64,000 nucleotides of DNA from Quercus robur (GCF_932294415.1 NC_065538.1:42437843-42501842); one strand, 5' to 3'. Positions 1 through 12,937 are shown, counted from the first letter of the stretch. Notes: generated from the sequence alone by a model not told the origin. Numbers and translations: made by a program.

Positions 1-1022
1 TCCTGACTTCTGGTTCTTTCTACTTATTTGTTTTAATTATCTGTAGTTATGTTATAGTTTATGCTATGAATATGTAATTGAGAAGTAGACTATGTGTCAT
101 GTGCTTAATTTGACTGATAATTCTTATTTAAAGACCAGTATGATGCTTGTTTGGAATTTTTATGTTCTTTAAATATGATGTCGGTGGATTACCTGCTAAA
201 GAGTTCAGTTCTTGTTAATATTATCCTGGTGAATTGGATATTTAGTGGAGCTTAGTTAAGATTTGACTTCACATTGACTGATGGGTCATATGTCTCCCGA
301 ATTTCATTTGGATTGATTCGTGATATTCAACTTGCAATGGATTATGTAATTACTTCTTCTTGAATTTCTTCTTTGGCCGGCCCAATTTGCTCGAATTATT
401 GTTCAAATGGGGTCTTTGTAGTACTTTTGTGCTGCTTGCGTCAAACACTCACATTTCTGGAGGACGGTTTGTCTTTTTACTCAAAATTTTGCTTTTTAAT
501 CACAATTCAGATGACTCTAATCATGGTTCTCATTACCATCCTTTGGCAGTGAATCCTTTCCTTCTTCTTTTTTTTTATTATATTTAATTTTTTTTTTTTA
601 ACTATTTTTGTTTTCCTCTATGTGCCATTGGACAATCAATTTATGTTCAAAATCCCACAAAAATAATTTACATAAAATGTTGAAAAATATAATTTTCACT
701 TATATGATTTAATTTTGCAGTTTAGACTTAGTAAATAATCATCGGATTTGAATGTTTCTAGAAATTTCATGTGCTTTATGCATACATAACATCCCAGAGT
801 ATAAATTTCTTCTGCATGTGAATGTTAGATTTTAACTGGAGTTATAAAGATACATCCAAAACACGGGGATATCTTGCTTTTCATTTGTTGATTGGTTACT
901 GAATTTCCCTCTCATTGTCTGATGGATAGAATCATCTGCTATCAGGTCAGCTGTACTGTGAATGTAATTCATTTCGCTTCAAGAAGATAAAGTTCAATAT
1001 TTGAAGAGTTTGGACTCTAGCC
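1..1022. other. Upstream region / probable 5' UTR with intron of the SMG7-like gene
   Basis: AT-rich DNA with no convincing protein-coding content. A 75-codon reading frame at 360-587 has no recognisable similarity and is rich in Leu and Phe, as expected of T-rich non-coding DNA. The last 80 bases before the ATG at 1023 are purine-rich and could be a 5' UTR exon, with a possible splice acceptor (a 'ctatcag' context) near 940-946. No clear TATA box was assigned. Confidence 0.4.
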
Positions 1023-4000
1023 ATGACTTCTACTTCACCTATTCGACTAAAAGATCATAAAGAAAAACAGATTTTTCTCTCAGAGGTAATTTTTTTGGAG
1101 CTTCATTTGCTTGTAATTATTCAATTCTTACAGGTAAGCTTTCACTGACATCATCATTTTACCTGACTCTTGAAACTGCTGTGTTTTCAGGTTGGTAACT
1201 CAGAAAAACAGCTGTGGGCATTGATTTATTCCAAAGGTTTATTGCACTCTGATGTTCAAGACTTGTACCGCAAAGTTCGTTCTAGTTATGAGGAAATCAT
1301 TCTAAGTGATCGTGAAGATGTGGAATTTCAAGATGTTGAATATTCCTTGTGGAAGCTTCATTATAAGCATATTGATGAATTTCGTAAGACAATGAAGAAA
1401 AGTTCTGGTAATGGTGAGAGCATAAAATTGGTAACGACACAAAATGTTGGTAATGTGCAGAGAAGTGATAATAAAGGTATAGCAGGATTTACGTCATTTC
1501 TGTCAGAAGCAACTGAATTTTACCAAAATTTGGTTGTGAAAATCAGAAAATGTTATAGGCTTCCCGAAGATACATTGTTCAATAAGAAAAGTGGTAGCTC
1601 TACTTCAATTGAACCAAAGAAGATGCAGAAATGCCAATTTTTATGCCATCGGTTTTTAGTCTGTCTCGGGGATCTTGCTAGGTATAAAGAACAATATGAA
1701 AAACCTGATGATCAAAACCATAACTGGTCGGTTGCAGCCTCCCACTACTTGGAAGCAACAATGATTTGGCCAGATAGTGGAAACCCCCAGAATCAGGTAT
1801 TTTTCTTTTCTCATCAATCACTTCTTTAATTATCTTGAAATATATGAACATTCTTGAGAAATAGTTAAGATATGGAATTTGACATCACAATTTTCAATGC
1901 TTCTATTTTGGTTTTAATATGTGTAACCAACTCTGTTTGTTTGTAGTTAGCAGTATTGGCAACATATGTTGGTGATGAGTTCCTTGCCTTGTACCACTGT
2001 GTAAGGAGTTTAGCTGTTAAAGAACCTTTCCCTGATGCCTGGGATAACCTAATTTTACTCTTTGATAGGGTAAGACTTGATGGTGTTTTTCATTTGTTGT
2101 TAGTCCTCCTCAGATTCATGCTGATTTCTGATTTACTTATCTTCAAAATCTAGGCATTTCTCAAGGTTTGTTTTGATATTGCAGAACAGATCATCTTATT
2201 CGCATTCCCTTTGTAGAGAGGCTCACTTTGATTTCTTAAAACCATCTGAAAGAAGCGATTTCCACAGAAAATCACAATCTAGTGATGAATTTTCAAATTG
2301 CAATATGTTGGAATCCATACACAATTGCTTCATGGAAACAGACTTATGGTCTCTTTTTATCAGAACTATGAGTTTCTTTTTCATACAATCCAGGTACTCC
2401 TAGCAGATTGAAATATGAATAAGTAGTGTGTTTATTATAAAATGATTTTTGTCTTTCTTGATCTTTGGTACAAGACATCCCCCTCCCCAAGACACCCAGT
2501 ATACTACACCTTCTTTACATAAATGTATTCTGCTTGTACTTGAACTCAGATGTTTTTTGCTGTTTTTAAATGCAAGACAGTTTTGAGGAATTCCCTTGTG
2601 CCTTCGCATCTGCTATGAGAGAGTTGGATGCTTTGATGGCACTAAATGATACAAAACTAAAGGCTGCATTGGAGTCCTATCAGTGTTTGGATTCAGCTAG
2701 AACAGGCCCTTTTCGAGCCCTTCAAGTTGTTTCTGTATTCATCTTTACCTTTGAGAATTTAATTCATGGTCCACAAGTAAGAAGCTCAAAAGATATCAGT
2801 GATACGCAACAGCTTCTCCAGATACAATTTGCATTGACTTCCTCTTTCATTTTCATGGGCCGTGTTGTTGATAGATGTTTGAAGGCTAGTGACTTGGATC
2901 TTTGCCCCCTTTTACCAGCTGTGCTTGTATTTGTGGAGTGGTTGGCTAACATGCTTGATGAAGCAAAAACATATGGGGTTGATGAAAATAGTAGAAGTGC
3001 TATGTCTTACTATTTTGGTGCATTTGTTGACCTTCTAAAACGTTTCAATGTTAAAAGTGTCGAGGCCATGTCTCTAGATAGTACTCCTCTGTGGGAAGAC
3101 TATGAATTGAGGGGCTTTGGACCAGTAGCAAGTGCACATGTCTTGTTAGATTTTTCAACTCCTGGGGAACATATGGACAGTTTTGAAAGTGGAACAAAAT
3201 ATCGTGCTCACCGCATTCTTAATGCTGCAATGAAGATTGCAGAAAGATCAAATGATTTTGGAAAGTGGATCTTGTATGATAAATCAGGAAGAAAATTTTA
3301 CACGGGAGGGTCAAATGAATCTCCAGAGAGGAATGAATCAGAAAAAGTGGAGTCCCACAATTCTGATCTTGAAATTGAAGAGTCAAACCAGCCAATTCAC
3401 CAAGTTACAAAAGAATATACGGAACACATCGTGTACACAAATCCAAGTAACCCCAGTGTGAATGGTAAATCTGTTGCCACAGAAGAGGAAGAAGTCATTC
3501 TCTTCAAACCTCTCACAAGATATAACTCGGTGCCACTTTATGCTCCAATTTCTACAAATGATAAAATGTCTCCAAAGGATTCAGGGAATGAACATGTGCC
3601 TTCTGATGAATTCTTGCGCCGAGCTACATCACTACTTATAGCACAAAACCCAGCCCAGAGTGATCCTCTAGCTTTCCATGCTGACATCAGTAATTTCACG
3701 GGCAACAAGTCATTCAAGCATCAGGAGCCTTTCATGAAGGATACATCAGCACACCCATTTTTGGAAACCCCCATCTCTGCTGGGCCTCCCTCACTTAGCG
3801 CTTGGGTCCTTAACAGAGGAAGTATGAGCATTGACAGAGAGAGAGGAACTGCTAGTGTTAGTAAACATAGCATGAAGCCTATTGAGGAGATACCTTCCAA
3901 ATCCTTGGCTGGGCTTTCCATTAGTGAAAATGAGCATTCTGTCACTAGTTTTGAGCATGAGTATGCAACCACCAATTACTCATCTCCTTTTTACTCACCT

Positions 4001-4621
4001 CCAGTACCTTCTGCTCCTTTATTGCCTGATGATGCTGTTTGGTTTAGTGGCATTCAATCTAGCTTTCCCAACAGCAAAACCTCTGGGGGCATTAGAGAAG
4101 CAAACAATTACTCTGCTGCATTAGACACTTCAAATTGGACTGCTACTCATGGGTCTCCTGATTATGGTCATAGTTTCCAGAGTCTTATGGATAATTACCC
4201 ACCTTCGCGACGAATGACTTCTTCTGAATGGCTTCGTCAGTACAGAGAAAGTCAAAATCTTGAGCAGGCCAATAGTTATACATGGCCCGTTCATCGTCAT
4301 TCCCCTGAGAACCTTGGAAACTTCCAAGATCAAGCTTCCAAATTTGGTGTTTTTGATCAGTGGGGAAATCCTATAGCTTATAATCCAAATGTATATATGG
4401 AGAGCCCACCATTGCATCCAGCTTTTCCTCTTGTTTATGGTGCAGATGAACACAGAAGGGAGAAGCTTTCTCAAGGTTTCCAAAGACCAAGCCCCTACGG
4501 GTGTGGTGCTGTGACAGAACTAAGAAATGAGCCACAGCCACTTTTGCAGTATCTTAAAGAGAGAGAATGGCGACTCCAGCAAGATCCTACTCTCGGTGGT
4601 CCTACGTATATGGGAAATTAA
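1023..4621 (+). CDS. SMG7L: SMG7-like protein (EST1/14-3-3-like TPR protein)
   Basis: Exons are 1023-1085, 1191-1796, 1947-2069, 2185-2393 and 2581-4621, joined by GT-AG introns that keep one frame and give about 1013 aa. The N-terminal 400 residues are helical and match the EST1 / telomerase-activating-protein domain of plant SMG7 and SMG7L; typical stretches are KQLWALIYSKGLLHSDVQDLY and VEYSLWKLHYKHIDEFRK. The following EST1 DNA/RNA-binding-like region (SARTGPFRALQVV, LPAVLVFVEWLANM) is also present. The last 400 residues are Ser/Pro-rich and end in an aromatic-rich tail (PLLQYLKEREWRLQQDPTL), typical of plant SMG7 proteins. SMG7 acts in nonsense-mediated decay by binding phosphorylated UPF1, and in Arabidopsis also in meiotic exit; the SMG7L paralogue is much less studied, so its role here is inferred. 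The start is the first ATG in frame with exon 2. All exons are intact. Confidence 0.9.
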
Positions 4622-4704
4622 CATTTCAATGTATGCCTTTCTTTGGTCTTAATCGTCATTTAGAGCATGTAAAACACCCCCCACATAGTTCAAGATGTCT
4701 GATC

Positions 4705-4710
4705 AATAAA
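4705..4710 (+). terminator. Candidate poly(A) signal of the SMG7-like gene
   Basis: An AATAAA hexamer lies 84 bases after the stop codon, in a T-rich context typical of plant 3' UTRs. Plant poly(A) signals are loose, so the site is a candidate. Confidence 0.4.
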
Positions 4711-6314
4711 GTTTACATGTAAGCTTGTGTATATGTACATAGAATGTTCTAGTATGCCCTCTGCAAGAGGAGGTTTAACGCTAGAATGAAACAAAGAGAA
4801 ACATTTGCTGCTGTACACAATTTTGAACTTTTGATTTTGTCACATTCTCTCACTGATTAAATATGATTTGTTCAATCATATTTGAAAAGAATGATGTGTT
4901 CTAGTGTAGCATGTCTTAAAAGTTCCAATCATGCTATGAAACTTTAAAAAGAAAGTTATGCTAAGATGATAACACCTTGAGAAGACTTCAATTAAGAAGT
5001 TAATATAACATATAGAGACATCAATTAACTCAAAAGTTTAAGCCTGTGGATTTGGGTCCAACTAGATTGGTCTACGAAGTGTGATCACTAAGCATAAAGG
5101 AAAGTCCTATATTGTTGATGGAGTCTTGGGAGTTGTCGGAATACTAACACCTTGAAAAATTTATAAGGAATGATTCCATGGGGAGGTCAAAGCATACGGT
5201 CAAGAAGGTAATGTTTGAGTGACACATTAGGGTTGAGTGGTAGCATTTGTGAAATCATTATTTTATTTTTAACGAGCAAGGGAGCCATAAGTAAAATTTA
5301 ATTTTTTATTTATAAAAATTGCAAGTGAGGAGGGGATTCTTTAAAACCCAAGGGGGCATGTCCCCCCTTGCCTCCCCTCCCTTTGCCAATGAGTGGCAGT
5401 GTTGTTGATTCCCACTTTGTGCCACTTGATTTCTCCTAATCCAATGTTATAGTGACTGTGCTACTCATTGGCATAGGTAGGGGTTCAAAAGATGCGGGAG
5501 ATTTTACAAAGTAAATCAAATGTGACATGTTACAACTTACAAGATCTAAAAAGGGGCATGTCATCTGGCAAATCAATGCTAAGCATTATGTACACATAAG
5601 GTCTTGATTGAGGCGTGGATCAAGGTGTCAAACATTTTGTAGTTGGCTTGAGATTTGTCTCAATCTCTATAAGCAAAAAATAAGGTCCCTGTCCAAGACT
5701 AGATAAGCACCATAACTTGGATCAAGGTGGAATATGTATATGTACCATGTAGGGATAGCACCCTGCTGCCACTGGCTAGGTCCAGTCCTTGTCCTTCATG
5801 CCTCATGGAATTCCCAATATTTGTTTTGCAGCTATTTAAGCGGAATATTCTAGGGTTGGGATTATAAGGAAATGGACTCTAGTCCCAAATATCAACTGTA
5901 GAATGCAATGGACACAAAAAAGGAAACCATTGCAATAGCATTGTTGAGCAAATACTTTGCTCAAAGAAATTGAACACTCAATGAATTTGATCCTCTTAAA
6001 CCAATGCCAAATTGGAAATTTACTAAATAATTGCATTTTTCTATTTTTCTTTTTCAATCTCTGGATTGTTAATTAAATCTAAATTTTTTATCATATTCTT
6101 CTTATTCTACTCTGTACTCCACAGATATAAACTTGCGACATGTCAAATTATTTAATTATATAGGTTGATTGTTGTGACCGGCAACGTTGATGTCGTTGGC
6201 AACCTCTTGCTAGTAGCATCGACAAAGGTTGGTTGTGGTGGTGATGTGTTAGATGGTTTTTTTAGGTAGCTGAAATAAGAAAAGGCACAAAACTTAGGAT
6301 CTCTTTTATTAAAT
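4711..6314. other. Intergenic region, no gene seen
   Basis: No coding structure recognised. It contains one short G/C hairpin at about 5349-5370 (CAAGGGGG ... CCCCCTTG) in a purine/pyrimidine-biased stretch. The first few hundred bases may include alternative 3' UTR sequence of the SMG7-like gene. The right side runs into the LINE relic. Confidence 0.4.
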
Positions 6315-6329
6315 AGGTGAAACATGTAT

Positions 6330-7260
6330 GAGGCAATCTGCCGGAGACAAAAGAGAAAGGAGAATACTCTAACAGGGAACCTTGCAAACCGTTATGGAGA
6401 AAGCTCTGGCACCTCAACCTCCCAGCAAAAATCAAAATTTTTGCTTGGAGAGCATGTGTCAATGGTCTCCCTACAATGGAAACCATTAACTGCAGGGGGA
6501 TATCACAAAGTAAGGACTGCCTTGTTTGTGGTAGTGAAGCTGAAAGCATAGACCATGCCCTTCTCAGCTGCGATTTCTCATCCTTGGTTTGGAGTGATAC
6601 CAAATTATGATGGAGGAAAAATGGTGAAAAGGAAAGATGTTTAGAAAGCTAAGTTGCTTAGAGAAAAGAAAGAATGAACTAGCTTTTCAAGAGACACACT
6701 CTTAGGATAATAACCCATAGGTAGATTTTTTGGATTCAAATTTAACTACTTACAATGGCAGCCTTGCTTATTTATAGTTACATAAGCAAGCTGCTGAGGA
6801 TGGCCAGAAAACCCACTACGCACACAAGGTATCAAAAAGTCCTTTCTAGATTTGGAGCTTTTCTTTGCCATTGCATGGGCCATATGGTCTAACAGAAATA
6901 AGATTGTGCACAAGGATTGTGGTCTTTCTACTCTTCAGGTGTGGCAAATGGCCAAAAATGCAGTGGATGACTTTGCAAGCTCTGTCATCAGAGCATGACA
7001 GATTTTCCAGTGTTGGAGTTATCATCAGAGACTGCAATGGTCAAGTTGTGGCTGCTCTATGTAAACCGCTTGAAGCATGCTATTCTGCAGAGCTAACAGA
7101 GGTCATTGCTTTAGAGAAAGGCGTTCTTCTAGCTCAGGAACTTCAGCTGCCTCGGGTCATCTTTGAATCAGATTCACTAACTGCCATTCAAGCAATCAAT
7201 GATAAGGCTATGGGGAACAACTATGGGCAGGCTTCTCTGTATGACTCGTTTTTGGTTTAA
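6330..7260 (+). pseudogene. LINE (non-LTR retrotransposon) 3' relic: zf-RVT and RNase H fragments
   Basis: Two blocks of LINE coding sequence survive. At about 6370-6608 (+) one frame reads as the zinc-binding reverse-transcriptase-associated domain (zf-RVT): key stretches are LPAKIKIFAWRACVNGLPT, then CLVCGSEAESIDHALLSC with its Cys-x2-Cys ... His ... Cys pattern, and it ends in a stop at 6606-6608. At about 6935-7257 a second block matches the plant RNase H-like RVT_3 domain (GVIIRDCNGQVVAA, SAELTEVIALEKGVLLA, FESDSLTAIQAIN). The blocks are separated by about 320 bp of unrelated sequence, and the linker and first RNase H strand with its catalytic Asp appear deleted near 6990-7000. The relic is truncated at the 5' side, as is usual for LINE copies. 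Confidence 0.8.
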
Positions 7261-7542
7261 TACCATTTATTATTCCCCTTTCAAAAAAGGAAAAAGAAAA
7301 GAAACACTTTGTGAGGCTTTTACAATAATGGGATCAATCTATAAAATGGCTTGGAGTTTGGAAGCAAGGCTTTTTCTTTTCTTTTATTTTATTTTTTCAT
7401 AATATGGGCTTCAAGTTGGGCCTAACTGTTGAACCAATTGATCCATAAACCAACCATTTTCTTCACAGCCCTCTCTCTCTCTCACACACAAAAGTCCCAG
7501 AAAGTGCAATTCCAGGCTTCCAGATCTCAATCACGGAGAGAA
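7261..7542 (+). promoter_or_regulatory. Promoter and 5' UTR region of the small Pkr1-like membrane protein gene
   Basis: A short spacer between the LINE relic and the next gene. The last 70 bases before the ATG at 7543 contain a CT/CA-rich tract (7470-7492) typical of plant 5' UTRs. No unambiguous TATA box was seen, and the LINE relic lies less than 300 bp upstream of the coding start. Confidence 0.3.
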
Positions 7543-7633
7543 ATGGAAAATAAGAAATCAGGTGGAGAAGCCATATCATCTGCACAAGCTGTGTTTCTCG
7601 GAGCTCTAGCTCCCGGTGTCAACGTCCGTACAA

Positions 7634-7678
<45 letters not shown>

Positions 7679-9961
7679 GTCCAAGCACTGATGATGGTTT
7701 GTTTTGTTGAATGGATTTCAGGGTCCCACATGGAATACGCTAAGAACGGCGTTTGTGTTACTGGGTGTTTGCCTTGTTGTGATGCTGGCCTTGGCATTCT
7801 CTGCAAGTGACTCTTCCTTAATTCTTCATGTCGGATTCCTTGTTCTAATCACTGTTACCCTCTTCTTGCTTCTTAGCTGGTACCTTAATTTCTCCGCCCA
7901 CTTGTTTGTGTACACTTTCTTCATATGATCCTACGTGGGTTTTTGTTGTCTTTGATAATTGTAGAAATTTTATTGAGCATGGTAGCATTACATAGGAATA
8001 GATTATTATTGATTGTTTGACAAAAATCTACTTATATTGCAACTCAGTGCAATTTCATCTCTGATAACTTGGTGCTGCTATAATGGTTTTTTTTTTTTTT
8101 TTAATGGTTGTTAAGATTATTCATATTGGCAAATTGCCATTCAGGCCTTAAAGAATGAGTTATAGTTGGTAACTGTTTCTCTGATGGGTGAGAAACTTGG
8201 TTTTTAGAGGACTAACTTGCCTTTTCTAAATCTTCTTATTGTAATTAATCTGCACATGTTTAGGTTTACTAATGAGTTTGGTCCTGTTTTTGTTTTGGAG
8301 GATGTAAATGTGAATTTGTTGCTACAACTTTGCCAATTCACCATCGACATTTCTGCCATTGTGATTCTGTTAGTTTAAAAATAATAACAATAATAATGAT
8401 AATTACAGATTTATATTTTATTACCAAAATTGAACCTAATTATGTACTTCCTAATAATATTAGTGCACTCCATTTCATAAATAGTGATGGGTATTGAGCA
8501 AACCGTCCAACAAAACACACTTGAAGGACTTTTCTCGTATTATTTTATTTCATCCCAAATTCCCTACAAATTATCCAGATTCTGTGGTAGGTATATTGCA
8601 ACTCAAGTTAACAAAAATTGATAACTTCTGCTTTTGTGTTATACATACTTATGTCTGTGTGGTAGTCTGGTAGATCATATTGATATAATTGGAACATAAC
8701 TTAATCTGATGAAATGGTTACAAGTGATCACCTCACTAGGTATAGTAACTTGGTGGTAGCTCTGTGGAAATAATTTGGGCAAGTGCTTTTTTGAATACCA
8801 AATATATCCTTAGTTTAGTTCTAAATTTAAGTAAAGTTACATTTTTATTTTTGAAATTATCTTCTTCTAGGAAGTTTATATTTTCCTGCAGTCAGACTAT
8901 TGATTATTGGTATAACAGCTGCATTTGTAAGCAGGCTGTTATTTGCCCCATAAAAAATAAAGATAAAGTAGTCTGTTACTGTCAAATCATTAGAATAGTT
9001 TTGCATCTCTTTTAATTTAAATAACCTGAATGAAACATACCGGATGTCAAGTTTGGCATTACTAGAATTTGAATCTGCAATTTGATCCTTCCCCTACAAA
9101 TGAAACCAGAACACTCTGATCTGGCTTTGGCCATTATATCTTCTACCTCAATTTGTCTTGCTTTTAAAGCACGGTGCTGTGCTTTTTCATAGACTTGATA
9201 GGCTTTTACCTGATCCTTTGCTTATTGTTGTTATTATGAGACTATGATTCATACCTGGAATGAGATGGTTTTCAATTTTTCTTTTAGGAAAAATGGAGTG
9301 TGGTTTTTTTATTTTTTGGGTCGGGGGGTAAGATCTTGTTTTACCTCATCTGCAGGAATTTTGTAGTTTATAAGTTTTTCATTAGAAAATATATGAAAAG
9401 GTTATTGCTTTTAATATGAAGTTGCTTTTCTTTTAATATATGAAATGATTGAAATAACAAATTGGAATGTGCCAATGAGCTCTAGCTCAACTGGCTCCTT
9501 CTCCCCTTATAAGTGTTAAGTGGAGGGTGAGGTCGTGGGTTCATGGGTGTGTATGTAACTTACCAAAATTTGTCCAAATGTTTGTAAACTAATTTCTGTG
9601 AATAAATATCTTTTGAAATAGAGACACTGAGATAGTTATTCAGAATATTAAGACCTTTAGTTCAAAAGACCTTTAGTTTATATTTTGCCAGCCTTTGTTC
9701 AAGCCAAGTAGGCATGCTTAGATTTCTCTCTTCCTTTTTCTCTTTTTATTTTTATTTTTTTGGGCAAAAATCACTTGAATAAAAACTTAGAATATCAGTA
9801 TGACCTTTTCAATTTATTATTTGGAGGCTTGTTTTGTAAAAAGTGGTTGGTTTATATGCAGGTTTCTTGCGCAGACTGGTTTGGTTTCGGTTGAGCATCA
9901 AATGCGGGAGATGGACTTGATGCCAAATGATTGCCAAGAGATAAGCAGAAAGAACAAATAA
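7543..9961 (+). CDS. Small two-helix membrane protein, Pkr1-like
   Basis: Exons 7543-7623, 7722-7879 and 9862-9961 join in frame to 112 codons. The protein starts MENKKSGGEAISSAQAVFLG, has a short conserved N-terminal segment (ALAPGVNGPTWNTLR), then two hydrophobic helices at about residues 35-55 and 60-80, and ends in a polar tail. This layout (PGV motif, two adjacent helices, about 110 aa) resembles the ER protein Pkr1 family, which in fungi helps assembly of the vacuolar H+-ATPase. The family match is from memory of its architecture and is not certain; the plant function is inferred. Intron 1 contains CT and TA microsatellites; intron 2 is about 2 kb and carries a SINE. The start is the only ATG compatible with the short first exon. 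Confidence 0.75.
7634..7678 (+). repeat. (CT)n(TA)n microsatellite in intron 1
   Basis: About ten CT units run directly into about twelve TA units just downstream of the first exon of the Pkr1-like gene. It is probably length-polymorphic. Confidence 0.9.
9457..9620 (+). mobile_element. tRNA-derived SINE
   Basis: The segment carries an RNA polymerase III type A box (TAGCTCAACTGG, about 9482-9494) and, about 40 bases on, a B-box-like stretch (GGTCGTGGGTTCATGGG, about 9531-9547), the layout of plant tRNA-derived SINEs. Between them is the TATAAGTG/GGAGGGTGAG type spacer seen in dicot SINEs. A repeated octamer TTGAAATA occurs at 9449-9456 and 9613-9620 and may be the target-site duplication. It lies in sense orientation in intron 2 of the Pkr1-like gene. 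Confidence 0.65.
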
Positions 9962-10530
9962 TAGTTTCTTTTATAGCATTACAAGCAAAGACATCATTAA
10001 TTTTGGGGAGAAATAACTTTAAGGGCATGCTTGATAACGATACAAATGGAAAGACCGGTGCGATTTGGATGCATTCCTTCAGCAAGAAATGAGAAGATAT
10101 GGCTGAAAGAAAAGCGAGCAAATGACAGCACTTCTTCCATTGTTTTGCAATAATTGACCCGAGTGCTTACATCTTTCAATCAGTCTTTGCTTCCTTCTCC
10201 TTATGTTGGCTCTTTTTGGGCTTGATGAAGCAGAAACATGAGCAGCAGGGGAACTGAAACAAGAACTTCATTTCTTTCATGTTTTGATAATGTTTGGAGA
10301 ACACTATATATAGAGAGAGCTCCAGCTTTGTATCAATATTCCTTTTTTTTGGTTGTTCTTTCTTTCTTTCTTTGTGTAGTTATTCTTCGCCCTCTTGGGA
10401 TGCTATTCTTCTTTCTTACAGATAAGAAGATGCCTAGCTTCTTTTCCATTATCATGGCCATTGGGTGCCTTAAACTTCTTTGATGGTTTATGTTGCAACT
10501 TGCATTCTTTTTTCTTCACATTTAAATAAA
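9962..10530 (+). other. Probable 3' UTR of the Pkr1-like gene
   Basis: After the stop at 9959-9961 the sequence stays relatively GC-balanced for about 500 bases and contains an AATAAA hexamer at 10525-10530. No other coding exon was recognised. The UTR end is a guess. Confidence 0.35.
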
Positions 10531-12929
10531 AAAGGGAGTTTTTTTTTTTGTATTCCTTTCCTAATGGAAAAGATTTCTGAACCATGTGCTATCAGAGGTT
10601 ACTTTACAATGGGTCATAGCTAGTTATGGTGTCTGACAAACAGGGTTGATCAATCAGGTGGGCCATCTTAAAAGTAAGTCATCAACTCTTCTTTTTCTGA
10701 TTTTTTTTTTCCTGATAGGATGCTTTGCTGATGTTTAATGATAAGAATAATAAAAGAAGGATTTTACTAAGGTATACTTTAGGGTACACATTAATTTCTA
10801 TTTTTAGAAATAATTTTTTCGAGAATTGAAAAAGTAATGATAATTTTTTCAATTATCGAGAAAATGTTTTCAAAAATAGAAAGCTTAATGTGTCTATACG
10901 TTTGGTAAAATATTTGGCTTTTATACCCTTGCAAAACAATATAATTAAAAAAATAATAATAATAAAAAATTGGCTCCATACAAGATCACATAATATTTGA
11001 CATGAACTTGATTAAATGTGAAACAAGGACTCAGGTTAAGGCAGACCCTTCAGTTTAGTTAATATTGCTGCCTTAGAAGTCAAGGTGTTTGATAAATATA
11101 AGTACCGTCTTTCTTACTGGAAGATGTGGTAAGCAAACAAAAAGCAATTGCGAGTCTTCGGTAATTAGAACAAATCTTACCGATTATTGTCTGCAATGGT
11201 AGTTCAAAACTGAGCACTAAAGGTTTAGTGGTCCTTTCACAATGCTTCTGTGGCGGTCAAATAAGCTTCAAACATTGTAGCTTCAATGGTAGTTCAAGTG
11301 TTTTGGGATTTTGGTCCTTCCATTGAAGCTTCAAACATTGTAGGCTAATCATAAAGTATAGATGTTACATTTTCATATAGTAAATTAGTAATACATAGGT
11401 ACACTGGTTTTTGCATCAACGTGGGATATGGAGAAGATCAAGTTGTCTCGCTCGCATTTGGCATTGTTGAACAGGCAGGAGTCTTGTGATCTATTAGGCA
11501 ATATGTGACACAACACAATGGCATATGTATAATATCTTGTTGACACCATTGGATGTTATCAACCATTGCACTTCCAAATATCAAGTAGTAGTGACCACAT
11601 GGGTATCATCACTACTACCTCCGTCATGTTGCTAACAGTTTCAACTTGAGGTTTCGTAATACGCAATTAAAGAGTATGATGATGTGGGCAAGAATGGGGC
11701 ATCAAGAAATGTGGAATAACCTTTGAGAAAATCATAGAATTCAATCCATAAGTAATGGATGGATTGGTTGAGATACTAATTTACATGTGGACATTGGCTA
11801 ATGACATGTCAATTTTAAGGTTTGGGTTTAAGGTTAGTGTTTATAGTTAGGATCAATGTTAATGTTTAGGGTTACAATTTTGGGTTATGGTTAGTGTTAA
11901 TGTTTAGGATTAGAGATAGAGTTAGGGTTAGGATTAGTGTTAATGTTAATATTAACGTTGACGGTTTGAATTTAGTGTTAATGTTAATATTAATGTTAAT
12001 ATTAAAAATCTTTTCAAATGAAAAATCCTGATTTTCTAGTTTTTCACATAAAAACCTTCTTTAAATTTTAACACTAATTTTGTGGTTTGCCATATCAAAA
12101 ACCTATTAAAATTTTGATTTTATGGTTTTTTAAAGTACAACTGCATTGCCAAATGACATCATGAAGAATGTCTCTATTGTGATCTAACTTAGTTCAATAT
12201 TTCATTAACAGACTCAACAAAGAATGGTGAGATCTTGATTATGGCTAGGACCAACCACAAAATGTGGTTGTATGATTAATGTTGAGATTTCAAGTCTATC
12301 TTGACACTAGTCCCTTCCCAGTCCATGATTTTTTCAAATGGTTTTTAAACTAAATTGTCTTGTTTCTACTCTAAACCAAAACTATTGATATCTTACCTCG
12401 TGTATCCATCTTGTTGCACGTTTGATAACATGGTATAGATGCCCCCAAGATTGGGCATATATTCTATTATATTGCATTGCACAACATTTTTGAGGTATAA
12501 TCAAATTAGGTATTGACTATGTTTAGGCATCTTGGGTGTGCCTAACACCTTCCCCTCGAATCTATGCTTCTACTTCAAGACACAATTTGACCTAGTTTAG
12601 GTTAGAGGAACTAAACTTATTAAAAACCAACTATAAATTTAAGTGACCAATCACTTCTTAAGAAATCCCAATAATTAGTAGTGACTCTTTACACTTTAAA
12701 AATCCACCCCTACACAATCAAACTCTACAAATACAAGTAATGCAAATGATACTCTCACATACTAAGTGGGACCACCCACTCATTCCACCTTAGTCGCCAT
12801 TCTCCCAAGCATAGGTTGGATTCGATTGGGTACAATGATTGACACCTAAGTTTTTATAACATATTGTTCAACTTGAAATTCAAAGATGTTCACATTTTCA
12901 ACTAAATTTGATTACTTTCACATTAATCT
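10531..12929. other. Intergenic region with degenerate telomere-like tract
   Basis: No gene recognised. A duplicated phrase about 'cttcaatggtagttcaa' and 'cttcaaacattgtag' recurs around 11195-11350. From about 11815 to 12005 the sequence is dominated by imperfect copies of a TTTAGGG/TTAGTGTT-like heptamer or octamer (see separate entry). The rest is AT-rich and featureless. Confidence 0.4.
11815..12005 (+). repeat. Degenerate telomere-like (TTTAGGG-type) interstitial repeat
   Basis: About 190 bp made of variants such as GGTTTAGG, GTTAGGGTTAGG, TGTTTAGGG and TTAGTGTTAATG. The GT-rich strand is the + strand. The canonical plant telomere unit TTTAGGG appears near 11865 and GTTAGGGTTAGG near 11920; most other units carry substitutions. 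It looks like an old interstitial telomeric insertion or repair patch, now strongly diverged. Confidence 0.6.
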
Positions 12930-12937
12930 CTCTTACA

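Noticed and set aside
9473-9550. Possible tRNA gene (A-box and B-box like motifs)
   Set aside because: No acceptor stem or anticodon arm could be paired, and the B box is imperfect; a tRNA-derived SINE explains it better.
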